A stretch of DNA of 64,000 nucleotides. Source: Candidatus Brocadia sp. (GTDB lineage: Bacteria; Planctomycetota; Brocadiia; Brocadiales; Brocadiaceae). The stretch spans positions 113,343 through 177,342 of the forward strand of contig SOEU01000005.1 in the NCBI GenBank assembly GCA_021646415.1, written 5' to 3'. This document shows, one piece after another, positions 28,129 through 38,001 of this stretch. The translations under genes and the position numbers were made by a program. Numbering within the stretch: position 1 is the stretch's first letter; each line of letters opens with the position of its first letter. The notes beneath the pieces were generated by a model. That model ran no database searches. It saw nothing but the letters and a program-made list of their open reading frames with translations, and was not told the DNA's origin.

Positions 28129-29070
28129 TCAGTATGGCCCCATTTCGACCATTATTTTGTTACCTCTGTCCACCTTAAAATATTTTTGGGCGTTTCCCTG
28201 ATTGACAGAGATTTCTAAAAAACCTGCACTTCCAAAGAGGACGAGTGGTTCTCCTGGCTTTACATCCATGTAAGTCTTACGCAACCCCATGATTTTCTTT
28301 TTTCTAAGGGTCGTCTCCATGACATATTTCCGAACTATCCCTTTTTCTCCACACGAAAGATGGAAAATAGAAGCTCGTTTGGCATACTTCCCTTTCATTC
28401 CCGCCTTGCGGATGTAGAGAATAGGAGAGGTGGTCTTGTCTCTGCGTGTTGTGGGCTTGGATTGGTTGATGATGTGTTGCTCAATATGCGATTGCGTAAT
28501 ATTGGTAATAAGGTTTCCAAATCGGTCGATGTAGATGATCCGACCCTCCAATTGTCCTGTCTTTTTACATTCAGGACCGGGTATATTCAAGTGTTCCAAC
28601 TGGTTGATTTTGGAACCTAATTGTTGCGGTTTTATGCCCAACGACAGATGTGCTGCAACGGGTGCAAAGACGTCCCGACCGTGAAAGGTATTGCTGAGCG
28701 ATGGTAAGAAAAATTTAGTATTTGTTACACGGATGATGTTTTTTGGTTTCTCTCCTGGAACAATGAAGCTGAGAATACCGTTGTTGGGTACAAGAAAGAT
28801 ATAGTTCCGTATGCACACACAGATAATATCTCTCCGGCTTCCAACGCCAGGGTCGACAACTGCTACATGGATAGTTCCTTTAGGAAAATATTGATACGAT
28901 GTAGAGAGAAGGTAAGCACCATTCAATATGTCATGTGGAGGAATAGTATGGCAGATGTCGATAATATTTGCTGAAGGATTTATGCCCGCTATCACTCCTT
29001 TCATGATACCTACGTATGCGTCCTGATTGCCAAAGTCTGTTAACAGGGTAATTATGTGAGATCGGCGCAT
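28129..29070 (-). CDS. S-adenosyl-L-methionine hydrolase (DUF62 family)
   Basis: 313 residues of the SAM hydroxide adenosyltransferase/fluorinase fold family. Motifs are TLLTDFGNQDAYVGIMKGVI, VHVAVVDPGVGSRR-like and TFHGRDVFAPVAAHLSLG. Most members hydrolyse SAM to adenosine and methionine. A basic stretch of about 50 residues in the C-terminal domain (TTRRDKTTSP to LRKKKIMGLRK) looks like an insertion relative to short homologues. Confidence 0.88.
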   Translation of the reverse strand: MRRSHIITLLTDFGNQDAYVGIMKGVIAGINPSANIIDICHTIPPHDILNGAYLLSTSYQYFPKGTIHVAVVDPGVGSRRDIICVCIRNYIFLVPNNGILSFIVPGEKPKNIIRVTNTKFFLPSLSNTFHGRDVFAPVAAHLSLGIKPQQLGSKINQLEHLNIPGPECKKTGQLEGRIIYIDRFGNLITNITQSHIEQHIINQSKPTTRRDKTTSPILYIRKAGMKGKYAKRASIFHLSCGEKGIVRKYVMETTLRKKKIMGLRKTYMDVKPGEPLVLFGSAGFLEISVNQGNAQKYFKVDRGNKIMVEMGPY

Positions 29071-29305
29071 CGGTAAGCAAGTCTCCCGCCTGGACTGACA
29101 GAGGTCTGTTCTCCAAAAAGAACGGACAGTAAATCCAGCAATTTATATCCACAAGATTTGAATTATAGTAATAACAAAATATTTTAAATTCAAGATGGAA
29201 AATTTATTTTAATTTTTCTTTGCATTTATGCATACTCTTTGGTAGTATTTGTTTTATAATGTTTGGTTGTATTATAAAGTCATACGATAATATTGGTGTT
29301 ATATT

Positions 29306-29337
29306 AAGGCTGCAAGGTTTATAACCTCGTAGCCTTT
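29306..29337 (+). promoter_or_regulatory. Terminator-like hairpin in the cold-shock gene leader
   Basis: A 14-bp near-perfect stem (AAGGCTGCAAGGTT against AACCTCGTAGCCTT) with a 3-nt loop is followed by TTTTTTG and TTTTT. A TATAAT box lies upstream at 29255-29260. The structure is placed to terminate transcription before the cold-shock gene, so it may be an attenuator that cold or a factor relieves. It might instead end a transcript from upstream. Confidence 0.55.
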
Positions 29338-29382
29338 TTTGTTTTTAAAGGTTTTTAAAATGTGAGAGGGGGTGATTTAAGA

Positions 29383-29583
29383 ATGGCAAATGGAACAGTG
29401 AAGTGGTTCAATGACAAGAAGGGATTTGGTTTTATTTCCCAGGATAACGGTCAGGATGTGTTTGTACATCAAACATCAATCCAAACTGAGGGTTTTAGGA
29501 CCCTTGCAGAGGGAGACAAAGTCGAGTTCGAGGTCATAAAGGACCAGAAGGGCTACAAAGCCACAAAAGTCGTTAAATTATAA
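29383..29583 (+). CDS. Cold-shock protein (CspA family)
   Basis: 66 residues. A five-strand OB-fold single-stranded nucleic-acid binder with RNP1 KGFGFISQ and RNP2 DVFVHQTSI. It acts as an RNA chaperone. ATG 29383 has AGAGGGGGT upstream; an in-frame GTG at 29362 would lie within that region and is rejected. A clear terminator lies about 110 bp downstream. Confidence 0.96.
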   Translation: MANGTVKWFNDKKGFGFISQDNGQDVFVHQTSIQTEGFRTLAEGDKVEFEVIKDQKGYKATKVVKL

Positions 29584-29693
29584 GTTTATTAAAAAGCACA
29601 CTCTTATATTTTAAAGAATAATCAGTTGCAGTAGTTATGGTGTATAGAAATATGGAGTAGCCGTTTAAATTATCGTTATAATTACGACATGAA

Positions 29694-29731
29694 AGCCCCA
29701 ATATCGGAAAGGATATTGGGGCTTTTTGTTT
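29694..29731 (+). terminator. Intrinsic terminator after the cold-shock gene
   Basis: A perfect 12-bp stem (AGCCCCAATATC against GATATTGGGGCT) with a 6-nt loop is followed by TTTTTGTTT. The T-run is on the plus strand only, so it serves the cold-shock transcript and insulates it from convergent hemB. Confidence 0.92.
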
Positions 29732-29764
29732 GATGTCCTAGAAAGCCTCCCGGTAAAGTGATCC

Positions 29765-30757
29765 TTATTTTTTTAGCCATCGTGCGACATCCTTTGCCCA
29801 ATAAGTGAGGATCATGTCGGCACCGGCACGTTTGATTCCGGTCAAAATTTCCAGGGCAACACGCTTTTCATCAATCCAACCCTTTTCTGCCGCAGCCTTC
29901 ACGACAGAAAATTCACCACTCACATTATAGGCTGCAACAGGATAATCAAATGTGTCTTTTATTATTCGGATAATATCGAGATAGGCCAATGCCGGTTTTA
30001 CCATCACGATATCGGCACCCTCTTCAATATCCAGCGATACCTCACGTAACGCCTCTACTGCATTGTGGGGGTCCATCTGGTAAGAAGAGCGATCTCCAAA
30101 TTCTGGCGTGGACTCAGCGGCCTCCCTGAAGGGACCGTAAAACCCCGAAGCATATTTGGCGGAGTAAGCCATAATGGGGATATGATTAAATTCCTCCTCA
30201 TCAAGCGCATCCCGGATTGCCCCGACGCGACCATCCATCATATCACTCGGCGCTATGACATCTGCACCCGCCCTTGCATGAGAAACGGCCTCTTTTGCCA
30301 GGAGTTCCAGGGTCATGTCGTTATCCACTTCAAAATGACCCGTCTTGTCGTCTCTTCTTACAAACCCACAATGTCCGTGATCGGTATACTCACACATGCA
30401 AACGTCTGTGATTACGAGAATGTTTTTTGCTGCTTTTTTAATGGCGATGATGGCCTGTTGAATTATACCTTCATCAGCATAGGCGCCGGAACCCATCTCG
30501 TCCTTTTTCTCGGGAATCCCAAAGAGAATTACGCCAGGGATCCCCATCCCTTCTAATTCCTTTACCTCTTCAGTAATCTTGTCAACAGACATCTGATAAT
30601 TTCCCGGCATGGATGGTATCGGTTGCTTCACACCTTTCCCTGGTCGGATAAAGAGTGGCATGATCAGGTCATCCACTGAAAGATGTGTTTCTCGAACCAA
30701 CCTTCTGATATTTTCATTCTGGCGTAATCGGCGCAGCCGCTGTTTTGGAAAGCCCAT
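29765..30757 (-). CDS. hemB: Delta-aminolevulinic acid dehydratase (porphobilinogen synthase)
   Basis: 330 residues. It condenses two 5-aminolevulinates to porphobilinogen in tetrapyrrole synthesis. Metal-site cysteines are in [15 protein letters not shown] (zinc type), and Schiff-base lysines are in [19 protein letters not shown] and [12 protein letters not shown]. Length is normal. No other heme genes adjoin it. Confidence 0.97.
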   Translation of the reverse strand: MGFPKQRLRRLRQNENIRRLVRETHLSVDDLIMPLFIRPGKGVKQPIPSMPGNYQMSVDKITEEVKELEGMGIPGVILFGIPEKKDEMGSGAYADEGIIQQAIIAIKKAAKNILVITDVCMCEYTDHGHCGFVRRDDKTGHFEVDNDMTLELLAKEAVSHARAGADVIAPSDMMDGRVGAIRDALDEEEFNHIPIMAYSAKYASGFYGPFREAAESTPEFGDRSSYQMDPHNAVEALREVSLDIEEGADIVMVKPALAYLDIIRIIKDTFDYPVAAYNVSGEFSVVKAAAEKGWIDEKRVALEILTGIKRAGADMILTYWAKDVARWLKK

Positions 30758-31326
30758 AGTATTTTTCCCTTATAAATTATGATAGTTCACCACTTCCTTT
30801 TTATACTGCTAAAAGGAAGTATGAACCGTTACAAAAATTATACTCAATGCACGCTGATATATTACCACAAAAAACAGATTTTTACATATTTTTTATATTT
30901 CACCTTATTTTCTCTGCATCCTCGTGTTCCCTGAGGTGAACTATTACTATTTTCTACAGGTATCCCAAGGGGAATCTTATTAAATGTGTTTTTTATTTTC
31001 CCGCTAAATAAACATTTCATAAGGAGATACCCTTATTCAGAAACCATCATCAGGGGATTGATATTTCAGATATTTGACTTTATCCCGGAAATGCTTTTTA
31101 ATGAGGGCAACGAGTTCATCAGGTTTTACGAAACAGTGTGTTTTCTTTCCCGGATGGTACATTCGTCCTGTTAGATATTGTTTGTGCTTACTTTTTGTAA
31201 ACAAACAATATGTCTTATCTAACAGGGTGAAGATATTTCTGCTCGACTTATGACCTAAAAATTTTTTTAATCACGTATTTTTTAACAAAGTAATACTTTT
31301 AACGACTTATAGAGAAGGAGCCGGGT
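30758..31326. other. Intergenic region with a large hairpin
   Basis: 569 bp between hemB and the DUF6941-like gene, AT-rich. It contains an inverted repeat at 31167-31226: outer arms CCTGTTAGAT/ATCTAACAGG and inner arms ATTGTTTGT/ACAAACAAT, with a 7-nt bulge on one side. It also contains a possible 41-codon minus-strand ORF, listed separately. I see no other gene. Confidence 0.6.
31037..31162 (-). CDS. Possible 41-residue protein, unknown
   Basis: ATG at 31162 preceded by AGGA at short spacing, ending TGA at 31037. The product (YHPGKKTHCFVKPDELVALI, then KKHFRDKVKYLKYQ) has balanced, protein-like composition, unlike the plus-strand frame over it. It could be a genuine small protein or the tail of a broken gene. 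It starts just downstream of the hairpin at 31167-31226. Confidence 0.3.
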   Translation of the reverse strand: MYHPGKKTHCFVKPDELVALIKKHFRDKVKYLKYQSPDDGF

Positions 31327-31740
31327 ATGTTACCTGTAAAACCAGAAATCATATCGTTCCTTATTGCAGACATGGTTATTCAGGAAAAGGGGACAAACAA
31401 ATGGAGTGCAATAGGGATATTCGATAAAATTCGAGCTGCAAACTTTCCATATATACATCCCTGTTTAGCCCTTTACATCCGTCTTGCAGATGCGGAAGGA
31501 GATTACGATATTCGCGTTGAATTTTGTGACGATAACGACCGTATATTCGCTGTTTTTGAAGGAATAACCCTGTCGATTCTTTCCCGGTTGCATCATCCGG
31601 ACATAGGGATAAGGGCCGTAAATCTGCTTATTCCGAAATCAGGAAAATATTATTTTAAACTCTATTTCAATGGAGCATTTGCTAAAGGTTTTCAATTAGA
31701 TGTTGAAGAAATACAACCAATAAAACAGAAAAATGAATAG
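31327..31740 (+). CDS. DUF6941-like hypothetical protein
   Basis: 137 residues, soluble, mostly beta. The N-terminus (PEIISFLIADMVIQEKGTNK) and C-terminus (PKSGKYYFKLYFNGAF) resemble a beta-sandwich family of about this size found in planctomycetes and cyanobacteria (DUF6941). Function unknown. GAGAAGGAG lies 6 nt before the ATG, so it is well translated. Confidence 0.65.
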   Translation: MLPVKPEIISFLIADMVIQEKGTNKWSAIGIFDKIRAANFPYIHPCLALYIRLADAEGDYDIRVEFCDDNDRIFAVFEGITLSILSRLHHPDIGIRAVNLLIPKSGKYYFKLYFNGAFAKGFQLDVEEIQPIKQKNE

Positions 31741-31820
31741 GTTGTGGTAAATAAGGGCATATCACAGTGGTCTAAATTCGAATTATTTCATGTTTTTCCG
31801 TAGCACGCCAGTGAATACCC

Positions 31821-32873
31821 TCATAACGGCATGAGGTTTCTCCCGGCTATTTTCGCTCCTAATTTCCACGATATTGTAGTTTGCCTTCTTTCCATTTTTG
31901 TTAATTCTGCATACGTCGCAAGTGCATCATCTCCTGATTTTATGCTCTTACTTATTGCTTCTGCTGCAAAAAGTCCCGTTGATAATGCACATGAGATGCC
32001 TTCACCGAAGGCATTCAGAAATCCTGCTGCTTCCCCAACCAGAAGTATGTTTCCCCTGCCCAAGTAAAATCTTCCTGTTGTGCACATGTCATTGCCCAGG
32101 CAGCCAACTCTCCTTACCAGGTTTCTGAGTTTCAGGCCAAATCTTTTTTTGAGCATCTCCGTATATTTATTCAGGTAAGGATTTATCTTCACACCATTTC
32201 TTACAGCGGTTCCAAAGATTTGCAAGTCATTCTTTACATTAAACCATGAATACACATCGCCATATTGTGAATCCAGGAAACCGTTATAGAAACAGGGGTC
32301 TAAATCGGAATTGCCTTCATAGTAATTCTGATATGCAACAAACCATTTTAAACCTTTTTCAAACTCAGGGTCAAGCCCTGCCCGGATTATCGACCTGCTG
32401 CCTTCGGCACTTATTAAGTATCGGCACGTAATAACGTTCGTTTTGCTATTGGATATATTAGAACATTCCACTATTACGTGTTTCCCTGAATCCTGAAACC
32501 CTATCAGGCTACAGCAATCCCGGACTTCTGCCCCTGAGCTTTTGATAAGCCAATCATCATACCCAGAACGCCATACATTGGGTGCACCGCTGCCGTCCTT
32601 GCTGAACGGCCAATCGGTATAATGTATCTCATCAGACCAGAATCTTACCCCCTTTAAAATATTTGGGGTAACATATGCGGACTTCGGAATTTTGCCGAAA
32701 TATTTTTCTGTGATATCCTGCGATTTTTTAAAGATAATACCGGAACACATCTTATATCGGGGGAGTTTCTTTTTTTCTAGCACGAGGACTTTTAGCCCTT
32801 CGTTTACTAGCCCTCTGGCTGTGGCTGCACCTGAAGGGCCTGCCCCTATGATTACAACATCATATTCCACCAT
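31821..32873 (-). CDS. Geranylgeranyl-reductase-family FAD oxidoreductase
   Basis: 350 residues. N-terminal FAD motif VVIIGAGPSGAATARGL, then LEKKKLPRYKMCSG and a second FAD motif ILLVGEAAGFLNAFGEGISCAL. This family saturates isoprenoid double bonds (geranylgeranyl or archaeal-type lipids) or acts in related lipid modification. In anammox hosts such enzymes have been discussed for ladderane lipids; that link is speculative. The C-terminus is shorter than GgR of phototrophs. Confidence 0.82.
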   Translation of the reverse strand: MVEYDVVIIGAGPSGAATARGLVNEGLKVLVLEKKKLPRYKMCSGIIFKKSQDITEKYFGKIPKSAYVTPNILKGVRFWSDEIHYTDWPFSKDGSGAPNVWRSGYDDWLIKSSGAEVRDCCSLIGFQDSGKHVIVECSNISNSKTNVITCRYLISAEGSRSIIRAGLDPEFEKGLKWFVAYQNYYEGNSDLDPCFYNGFLDSQYGDVYSWFNVKNDLQIFGTAVRNGVKINPYLNKYTEMLKKRFGLKLRNLVRRVGCLGNDMCTTGRFYLGRGNILLVGEAAGFLNAFGEGISCALSTGLFAAEAISKSIKSGDDALATYAELTKMERRQTTISWKLGAKIAGRNLMPL

Positions 32874-32972
32874 CCGTAAATAACTCCTGAAATTATGTAA
32901 AAAAGAAAAGCTCCTTTCATAGGATGTCTACTTGGGTTGTTTCAGTGGTCAATCCGTAAAAAAGGAGCCGGA

Positions 32973-33107
32973 AGTGGAAAAAGTTTAGCACATCCCATGA
33001 GGGAATACAAGTATCATATTGTGTGGTTGAGAAAACGACGTACTTTTAATTTACGGAAGGTTTTGGGAATAGTGGAAATGGTTGGTAAACTACAAGCATG
33101 CCAGTAA
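32973..33107 (+). pseudogene. Remnant of an IS200/IS605 TnpA transposase
   Basis: The plus strand encodes SLAHPMREYKYHIVWLRKRR then FNLRKVLG, ending in TAA. This matches the N-terminus of Y1 TnpA (EYKYHxVWxxKxRRKxL pattern). The catalytic His-hydrophobe-His and Tyr regions are missing. It is a decayed insertion lying between two minus-strand genes. Confidence 0.55.
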
Positions 33108-33131
33108 GTCGCCAACGAATCCTGTTTGTTT

Positions 33132-35087
33132 TTAAATACAGGTATTCATATTAGCATTATAGAATCGGAAGGTATCTTTGCCATGTTCCTTGGATAGGTA
33201 CATCGCAATATCAGCCTGTTTGATGAGACTATCTTTGTTATCAGAATCCAGTGGATAAATGCTAATGCCTATACTCGCGGTGGTATGGAGTTTGTGCTCA
33301 TTAAGAAAAAAAGGTTGCTGTAATGCATGAATAATTTTGTTTGCTACCGTAGCTGCATTGAGCGCATGATCCAGATCGTGAAGGATAACCATAAATTCAT
33401 CTCCCCCCAAGCGTGCGATAGTATCACCTTTGCGTATACACCGTGTTAGTCGCTCAGCAACAGCCTTAAGCAGCAAATCGCCCACGGGGTGTCCAAGCGA
33501 GTCATTGATGGTTTTAAAACCATCAAGATCAAGGACCATAATAGCCACAATACAACCGGTACGCTTTGCCTGGGTCATCGCTATTTGCAGACGGTCTTGC
33601 AATAGATTTCGATTAGGCAGGTTCGTAAGCGTATCGTAGTAGGCCAGGTAATTAATAAGAGCCTCCGTTTGTTTCCGTGCAATTGCATTTCCTATTATTT
33701 CTGATGTGATGCGGACCAGAGAAACGTCTTCTTCTTGCCATGCAGCAATAGTTGTGAGATTATCCAAACGGATAAATCCTAACAATTTCTCCTCAATATA
33801 CAATGGAAAAGCCAGTAGTGATTTAATACCCTGCCTCTCCAGGAACTCTTTTTCAATACTAGCTTCTAGAGGCATTTTAGAAACATCGGTGATATAAATT
33901 ACATTATCGGCGTGCAGGTTTTTCATCCACCAGGGAAACATTGCAGTCTGCAGATTCTTAATTTCAGGTATAACACCCTCGTCGCACCATTCATGGGTGT
34001 TATCCATTATGCTACCGTTATCACAGAACTGAAACAGGCAGACTCTACAGGCACCGCTTAACCTGCCGATATCAGCCAATGAGACATCAATAGCTTTATT
34101 AAAGTCTGTAAACTTAACTAACCTGGCAGAAATACCCGCTACGGCTTTTTCAGTATCTATTCTGCGCATGAGGGCTTCCTCCGTCCGCTTAAGCTCAGTA
34201 ATATCCTGAACGATTCCGTTCATCTGGATTGGTTCCCCCGTATCGCCAAAAATGACTTCAGCTTGTTCATGGACAATGCGTTCCGAGCCGTCAGGTAAAA
34301 TGATGCGGTGGTTAATGCTGTAGGGTATTTTTTCGTACAAGGCCTTATTGACAGATTCTTTCACAAATTCCCGATCGTCAGGGTGAACTGAGTTCAGAAA
34401 CGCCTCATATGTAGCGCCAAATTCCAGTGGAGCGAGACCAAATATACGACATACTTCATCAGACCATCGCAATTCATTTGTTACGATATTCCATTCCCAA
34501 TTCCCTAAATGGGCAATTCGTTGAGCATTGGCGAGGCTTGCTTCGCTTTTTCTTAGTGATTCCTCCACACGCTTGCGGTCTGTGATGTCCAGAATTATAC
34601 CAATCAAACCAGCAATCTCTCTTTCATGACCATAAAAAACTGCTTTGTGAAAGACGACATCACGTACAGAGCTGTTGCTGGGCTTCACTCGAGCTTCATA
34701 AACCTGACTACCCCTATTGCGGAATAAGGCTAAATCCGCTTCATAATAGCAGGCAGCAAGTTCTTTAGGTGCTACTTCATATACTGTTTTACCAATAATT
34801 TCTTCCTTCTGCATTCCTAAAAAATCTTCAAATGCCTTATTGCAACCCATATATTTTCCATCTGTGTTCTTGTAAAATATCGGGGCAGGAATCGAATCCA
34901 TGAGGGTTTGCAGAAACTGTTCATTGTCTTTTCTTGCTTCTTCGATTCTCTTGCGCTCTGATATTTCTCCATATAGTTTATCGGTTTGTTCAAGCGCAGT
35001 TTTTTCGTGTGCCACAAGTAACTGCTCCAGAGCGGCTATTTGAGACCTGAGGTATTGAGTTTCTGTATTTTCAATGCTATTTTCCAT
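33132..35087 (-). CDS. PAS-PAS-GAF-GGDEF diguanylate cyclase
   Basis: 651 residues from ATG 35087 (GAAAGAGAG upstream). An N-terminal coiled coil is followed by PAS at about 55-175, PAS_3 at 185-305, GAF at 315-475, and GGDEF at 485-645. The active motif IARLGGDEFMVIL is intact, with an inhibitory I-site RKGD five residues before it, so c-di-GMP synthesis with feedback is expected. No EAL. It is divergent from the PilZ-bearing synthase, which suggests it feeds that enzyme. Confidence 0.92.
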   Translation of the reverse strand: MENSIENTETQYLRSQIAALEQLLVAHEKTALEQTDKLYGEISERKRIEEARKDNEQFLQTLMDSIPAPIFYKNTDGKYMGCNKAFEDFLGMQKEEIIGKTVYEVAPKELAACYYEADLALFRNRGSQVYEARVKPSNSSVRDVVFHKAVFYGHEREIAGLIGIILDITDRKRVEESLRKSEASLANAQRIAHLGNWEWNIVTNELRWSDEVCRIFGLAPLEFGATYEAFLNSVHPDDREFVKESVNKALYEKIPYSINHRIILPDGSERIVHEQAEVIFGDTGEPIQMNGIVQDITELKRTEEALMRRIDTEKAVAGISARLVKFTDFNKAIDVSLADIGRLSGACRVCLFQFCDNGSIMDNTHEWCDEGVIPEIKNLQTAMFPWWMKNLHADNVIYITDVSKMPLEASIEKEFLERQGIKSLLAFPLYIEEKLLGFIRLDNLTTIAAWQEEDVSLVRITSEIIGNAIARKQTEALINYLAYYDTLTNLPNRNLLQDRLQIAMTQAKRTGCIVAIMVLDLDGFKTINDSLGHPVGDLLLKAVAERLTRCIRKGDTIARLGGDEFMVILHDLDHALNAATVANKIIHALQQPFFLNEHKLHTTASIGISIYPLDSDNKDSLIKQADIAMYLSKEHGKDTFRFYNANMNTCI

Positions 35088-35477
35088 AATAACACTCTCT
35101 TTCCGTTCAAGCGAATCGGAATACCGATTTAAACAAATGCTTCGCCCCTCCACTATGGGAAATTTTTCAAAAAATAAATAATACAAAGCATTTTATATGC
35201 AAACAATATACCTTTTAATTAAATTAAACGAGGCCTTTAAAATGTCAAAACACCAGTGGAAGCGAAATAGATATATTTACTAAATACATAAATCAAAAAA
35301 TATGTCTTTAATTGTGTATAGATACACAAAAATGTTTAACTCAAAAAGAATTTAGGTTTTATTTTTGCTCACATTCCCTTTGATGGTATGAATTTTCCTT
35401 AATTATGTATAATTTTTAAACATTTTATTGTGAATCTTGTTTAAAAAAAGAACAAGCTGCATATGAAAGCTGGGTAA

Positions 35478-37937
35478 GTGAAGTACCAGGTTGTTATCGT
35501 ATTCACTTTAGGCGTTTATCTTTATTACCTTGTATACCGGTTTCGCTATACCATCAATCCAGACGCCTTGGTTTTCTCGCTGTTTTTTTATTATGCAGAT
35601 GTTCACGGTTTCATTTCTCTATCTCTCTTTGCCTTTCAGTTATGGGGTAAAGTAGAGAGAAAATCTTCTGCCCCGCTTCCCGATTTATCGGTAGACATAT
35701 ACATTCCTACATATAACGAAGACATTTCCATTATCAAAAAAACGGTACTTGGTTGCGTTGATATAAGGTATCCTCATAAAACGTATATCCTCGATGATGG
35801 AAATCGCCCAGAATTAGCCAAGAAGGCGGCAGAATGGGGCTGTGGATATATCACCAGAAAGGAAAGGACGCATGCCAAGGCAGGAAATTTAAATAATGCC
35901 CTTCAACTTACCAACGGTGATTTTGTGGTCGTATTTGACACAGATTGTGTTCCTCAACCTGACTTTCTGGATAAGACCCTGGGTTACTTTCAGGATCAAA
36001 AGCTTGCCTTCGTCCAAACCCCCCATAATTACTATAATGTTGACTCATTTCAGTTCAGGGTAAACATGGAAAGGGAAAAATATTGGAATGAGCAGAATCT
36101 TTTTTACCGGTTAATTATGCCAGGGAGGGATTATTGGAATTCCACCTTTTTTGCCGGAACTGCAGCTATATTCCGAAAAAAAGCCCTGGAAGATATTGGG
36201 GGATTTGCCATAGGAAGTATTACTGAAGACCTCCACACGACCATTCATCTCTATGCACGTGGCTGGAAGGGTATTTATCATAACGAGATACTTTCAAATG
36301 AACTTGCTGCAAAAGACCTGAAGAATTATCATGTCCAGCAACTCCGGTGGGCGGAGGGAAACATTAGCATGTTTTTTAAGTGTAATCCCCTTATAACAAA
36401 GGGGTTAACCGTTCCACAAAGAATCTGTTTTTTTTCCACGATCTTTGGCTGGCTTTTTGGATTGCCCAAATTTATTTACCTTATTATACCACCAGTTGCA
36501 ATTTTTACCGGGATGAATCCCATACAGTCATTTGATTTCGCTTTTATCTGGAGGTGTGTACTTTTTCTTTGCATACTCGTATTCGGCTTTGAATTTGTGA
36601 CCCGTGGATATGGCAAAATTATATACTGTGAGTGTTTTAATACGACAAATTTTTTTGTCGTCATTAAGGCAACCGTTAGGAGTCTTTTTGGGCTTTTTGG
36701 CTTAAAATCAATTTTCAAGGTGACCGGGAAAGGTACCCATGAATCTGTCAGTATCTCTGATATTATCCCTCAATTGATAATCTGCCTCTTCTGCTTTTCA
36801 GGGGCAGTGTGGGGAGGTTTAAAACTCTATTATGGTATGTCTGCTGCTTTTATGGGTATCAGTGCAGCCATCTTCTGGAATATCGCCAATGGGCTTTTAG
36901 CCGCTTCTGTAATTGAAAAAGTAACCAAGCCGCACCAGAAGCGCAATAATTTCAGATTTATCGGTTCTGTACCTGTGCGATATTCCCTTATGAATGGCAC
37001 TAGTTCCGTAAATGGTCTTGGAGTTACTAAGGATATTAATGAAGACGGTATCTCCCTTGTTACATTTACTGCATTGCCAATTGGTAAAAAAATTACTCTT
37101 TACATGTACTTAAACCAAACGATTTTGCCCTGTAAAGCTATCATCCTTTACAAGACCAGTAGTGATTTTATACAGGGAAGAATGTTTGTTCATGGTGTAA
37201 AAATTGAAGAATTAAACGAAAATGACAGGGATGTAATCAGTCTGTATTGCTTTAACACCATCCTTCCCCGATTTCAACATAAGTTTGGCAAAAAACCTTC
37301 TCTTTTTTTGAAAATGCTTTCCAAAGTTTATAGTAAAGAGCGGTTCAGAAAACACGTGCGAAGAAAGATGCCACTCCCTCTTTTCGTTCAAAGCAATGGA
37401 AATACTTCTCTAACTGCCGTTACAAATGACATAAGCATGACTGGACTTTCCTTTACCAGTTATGTCCCATTCGAATTGGGGACGATGCTGATCATGGAGG
37501 TCTTTACACCATTTGGAACATTAGCTGCTAAAGGAGAGGTAAGGCATGTAAGAGAAATCATGGTGGGACATTCATATTTCGTTGGCGTCAAATTTATTGA
37601 ACTTCTGCAGTCGAGAAAACATATCCGGAGGAGGATGTCTCTTCCTCTTATTGTTCGAAACAATGAAAATATCTCTCTCACTACTGTTACAAATGATATT
37701 AGTATATCCGGACTCTCTTTTACCAGTTATGTTCCACTCGAATTGGGAACAAAACTGACCATGGAGATCTTTACGCCATTTGGGACATTGGCTGCAAAAG
37801 GAGGGATAAGGCATACAAAAGAAATTGAGGTTGGGTATTCGTATAATATTGGCGTAGAATTTACCCAATTTTTGACCGCTCAGAAAAACATTCTTTTAGA
37901 CCGACTCAGAAATACCACCTCTGTTGCCCATGAATGA
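35478..37937 (+). CDS. BcsA-like cellulose/beta-glucan synthase with three PilZ domains
   Basis: 819 residues. Two N-terminal helices, then a GT2 core with DDG (106-108), DTD (154-156), TED (249-251) and QQLRW (287-291), then further helices to about 480. Three PilZ domains follow. The first is degenerate (RNNFR; DINEDG). The second and third are near-identical, with RKHVR...NDISMTG and RKHIR...NDISISG. Canonical BcsA has one PilZ. It should extrude a beta-linked glucan under c-di-GMP control. The GTG start has weak support. Downstream BcsC- and BcsZ-like genes confirm the pathway, but no BcsB is present. Confidence 0.9.
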   Translation: MKYQVVIVFTLGVYLYYLVYRFRYTINPDALVFSLFFYYADVHGFISLSLFAFQLWGKVERKSSAPLPDLSVDIYIPTYNEDISIIKKTVLGCVDIRYPHKTYILDDGNRPELAKKAAEWGCGYITRKERTHAKAGNLNNALQLTNGDFVVVFDTDCVPQPDFLDKTLGYFQDQKLAFVQTPHNYYNVDSFQFRVNMEREKYWNEQNLFYRLIMPGRDYWNSTFFAGTAAIFRKKALEDIGGFAIGSITEDLHTTIHLYARGWKGIYHNEILSNELAAKDLKNYHVQQLRWAEGNISMFFKCNPLITKGLTVPQRICFFSTIFGWLFGLPKFIYLIIPPVAIFTGMNPIQSFDFAFIWRCVLFLCILVFGFEFVTRGYGKIIYCECFNTTNFFVVIKATVRSLFGLFGLKSIFKVTGKGTHESVSISDIIPQLIICLFCFSGAVWGGLKLYYGMSAAFMGISAAIFWNIANGLLAASVIEKVTKPHQKRNNFRFIGSVPVRYSLMNGTSSVNGLGVTKDINEDGISLVTFTALPIGKKITLYMYLNQTILPCKAIILYKTSSDFIQGRMFVHGVKIEELNENDRDVISLYCFNTILPRFQHKFGKKPSLFLKMLSKVYSKERFRKHVRRKMPLPLFVQSNGNTSLTAVTNDISMTGLSFTSYVPFELGTMLIMEVFTPFGTLAAKGEVRHVREIMVGHSYFVGVKFIELLQSRKHIRRRMSLPLIVRNNENISLTTVTNDISISGLSFTSYVPLELGTKLTMEIFTPFGTLAAKGGIRHTKEIEVGYSYNIGVEFTQFLTAQKNILLDRLRNTTSVAHE

Positions 37938-37951
37938 ATACTTCAGCTTAA

Positions 37952-37973
37952 GTAGGGTGCGTCCCACGCACCA
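37952..37973. repeat. GTGCGT palindrome (copy 2)
   Basis: GTAGGGTGCGTCCCACGCAC followed by CA, nearly identical to the arm of the 11534-11596 repeat. It sits just after the BcsA-like stop, before the small TPR gene. Confidence 0.75.
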
Positions 37974-38001
37974 ATCCATCAAGAATAAAAAGATCGTTTA
38001 T

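Noticed and set aside
30986..31174. Plus-strand open frame of 62 codons
   Set aside because: Composition is poor, there is no good start signal, and the opposite strand looks more coding.
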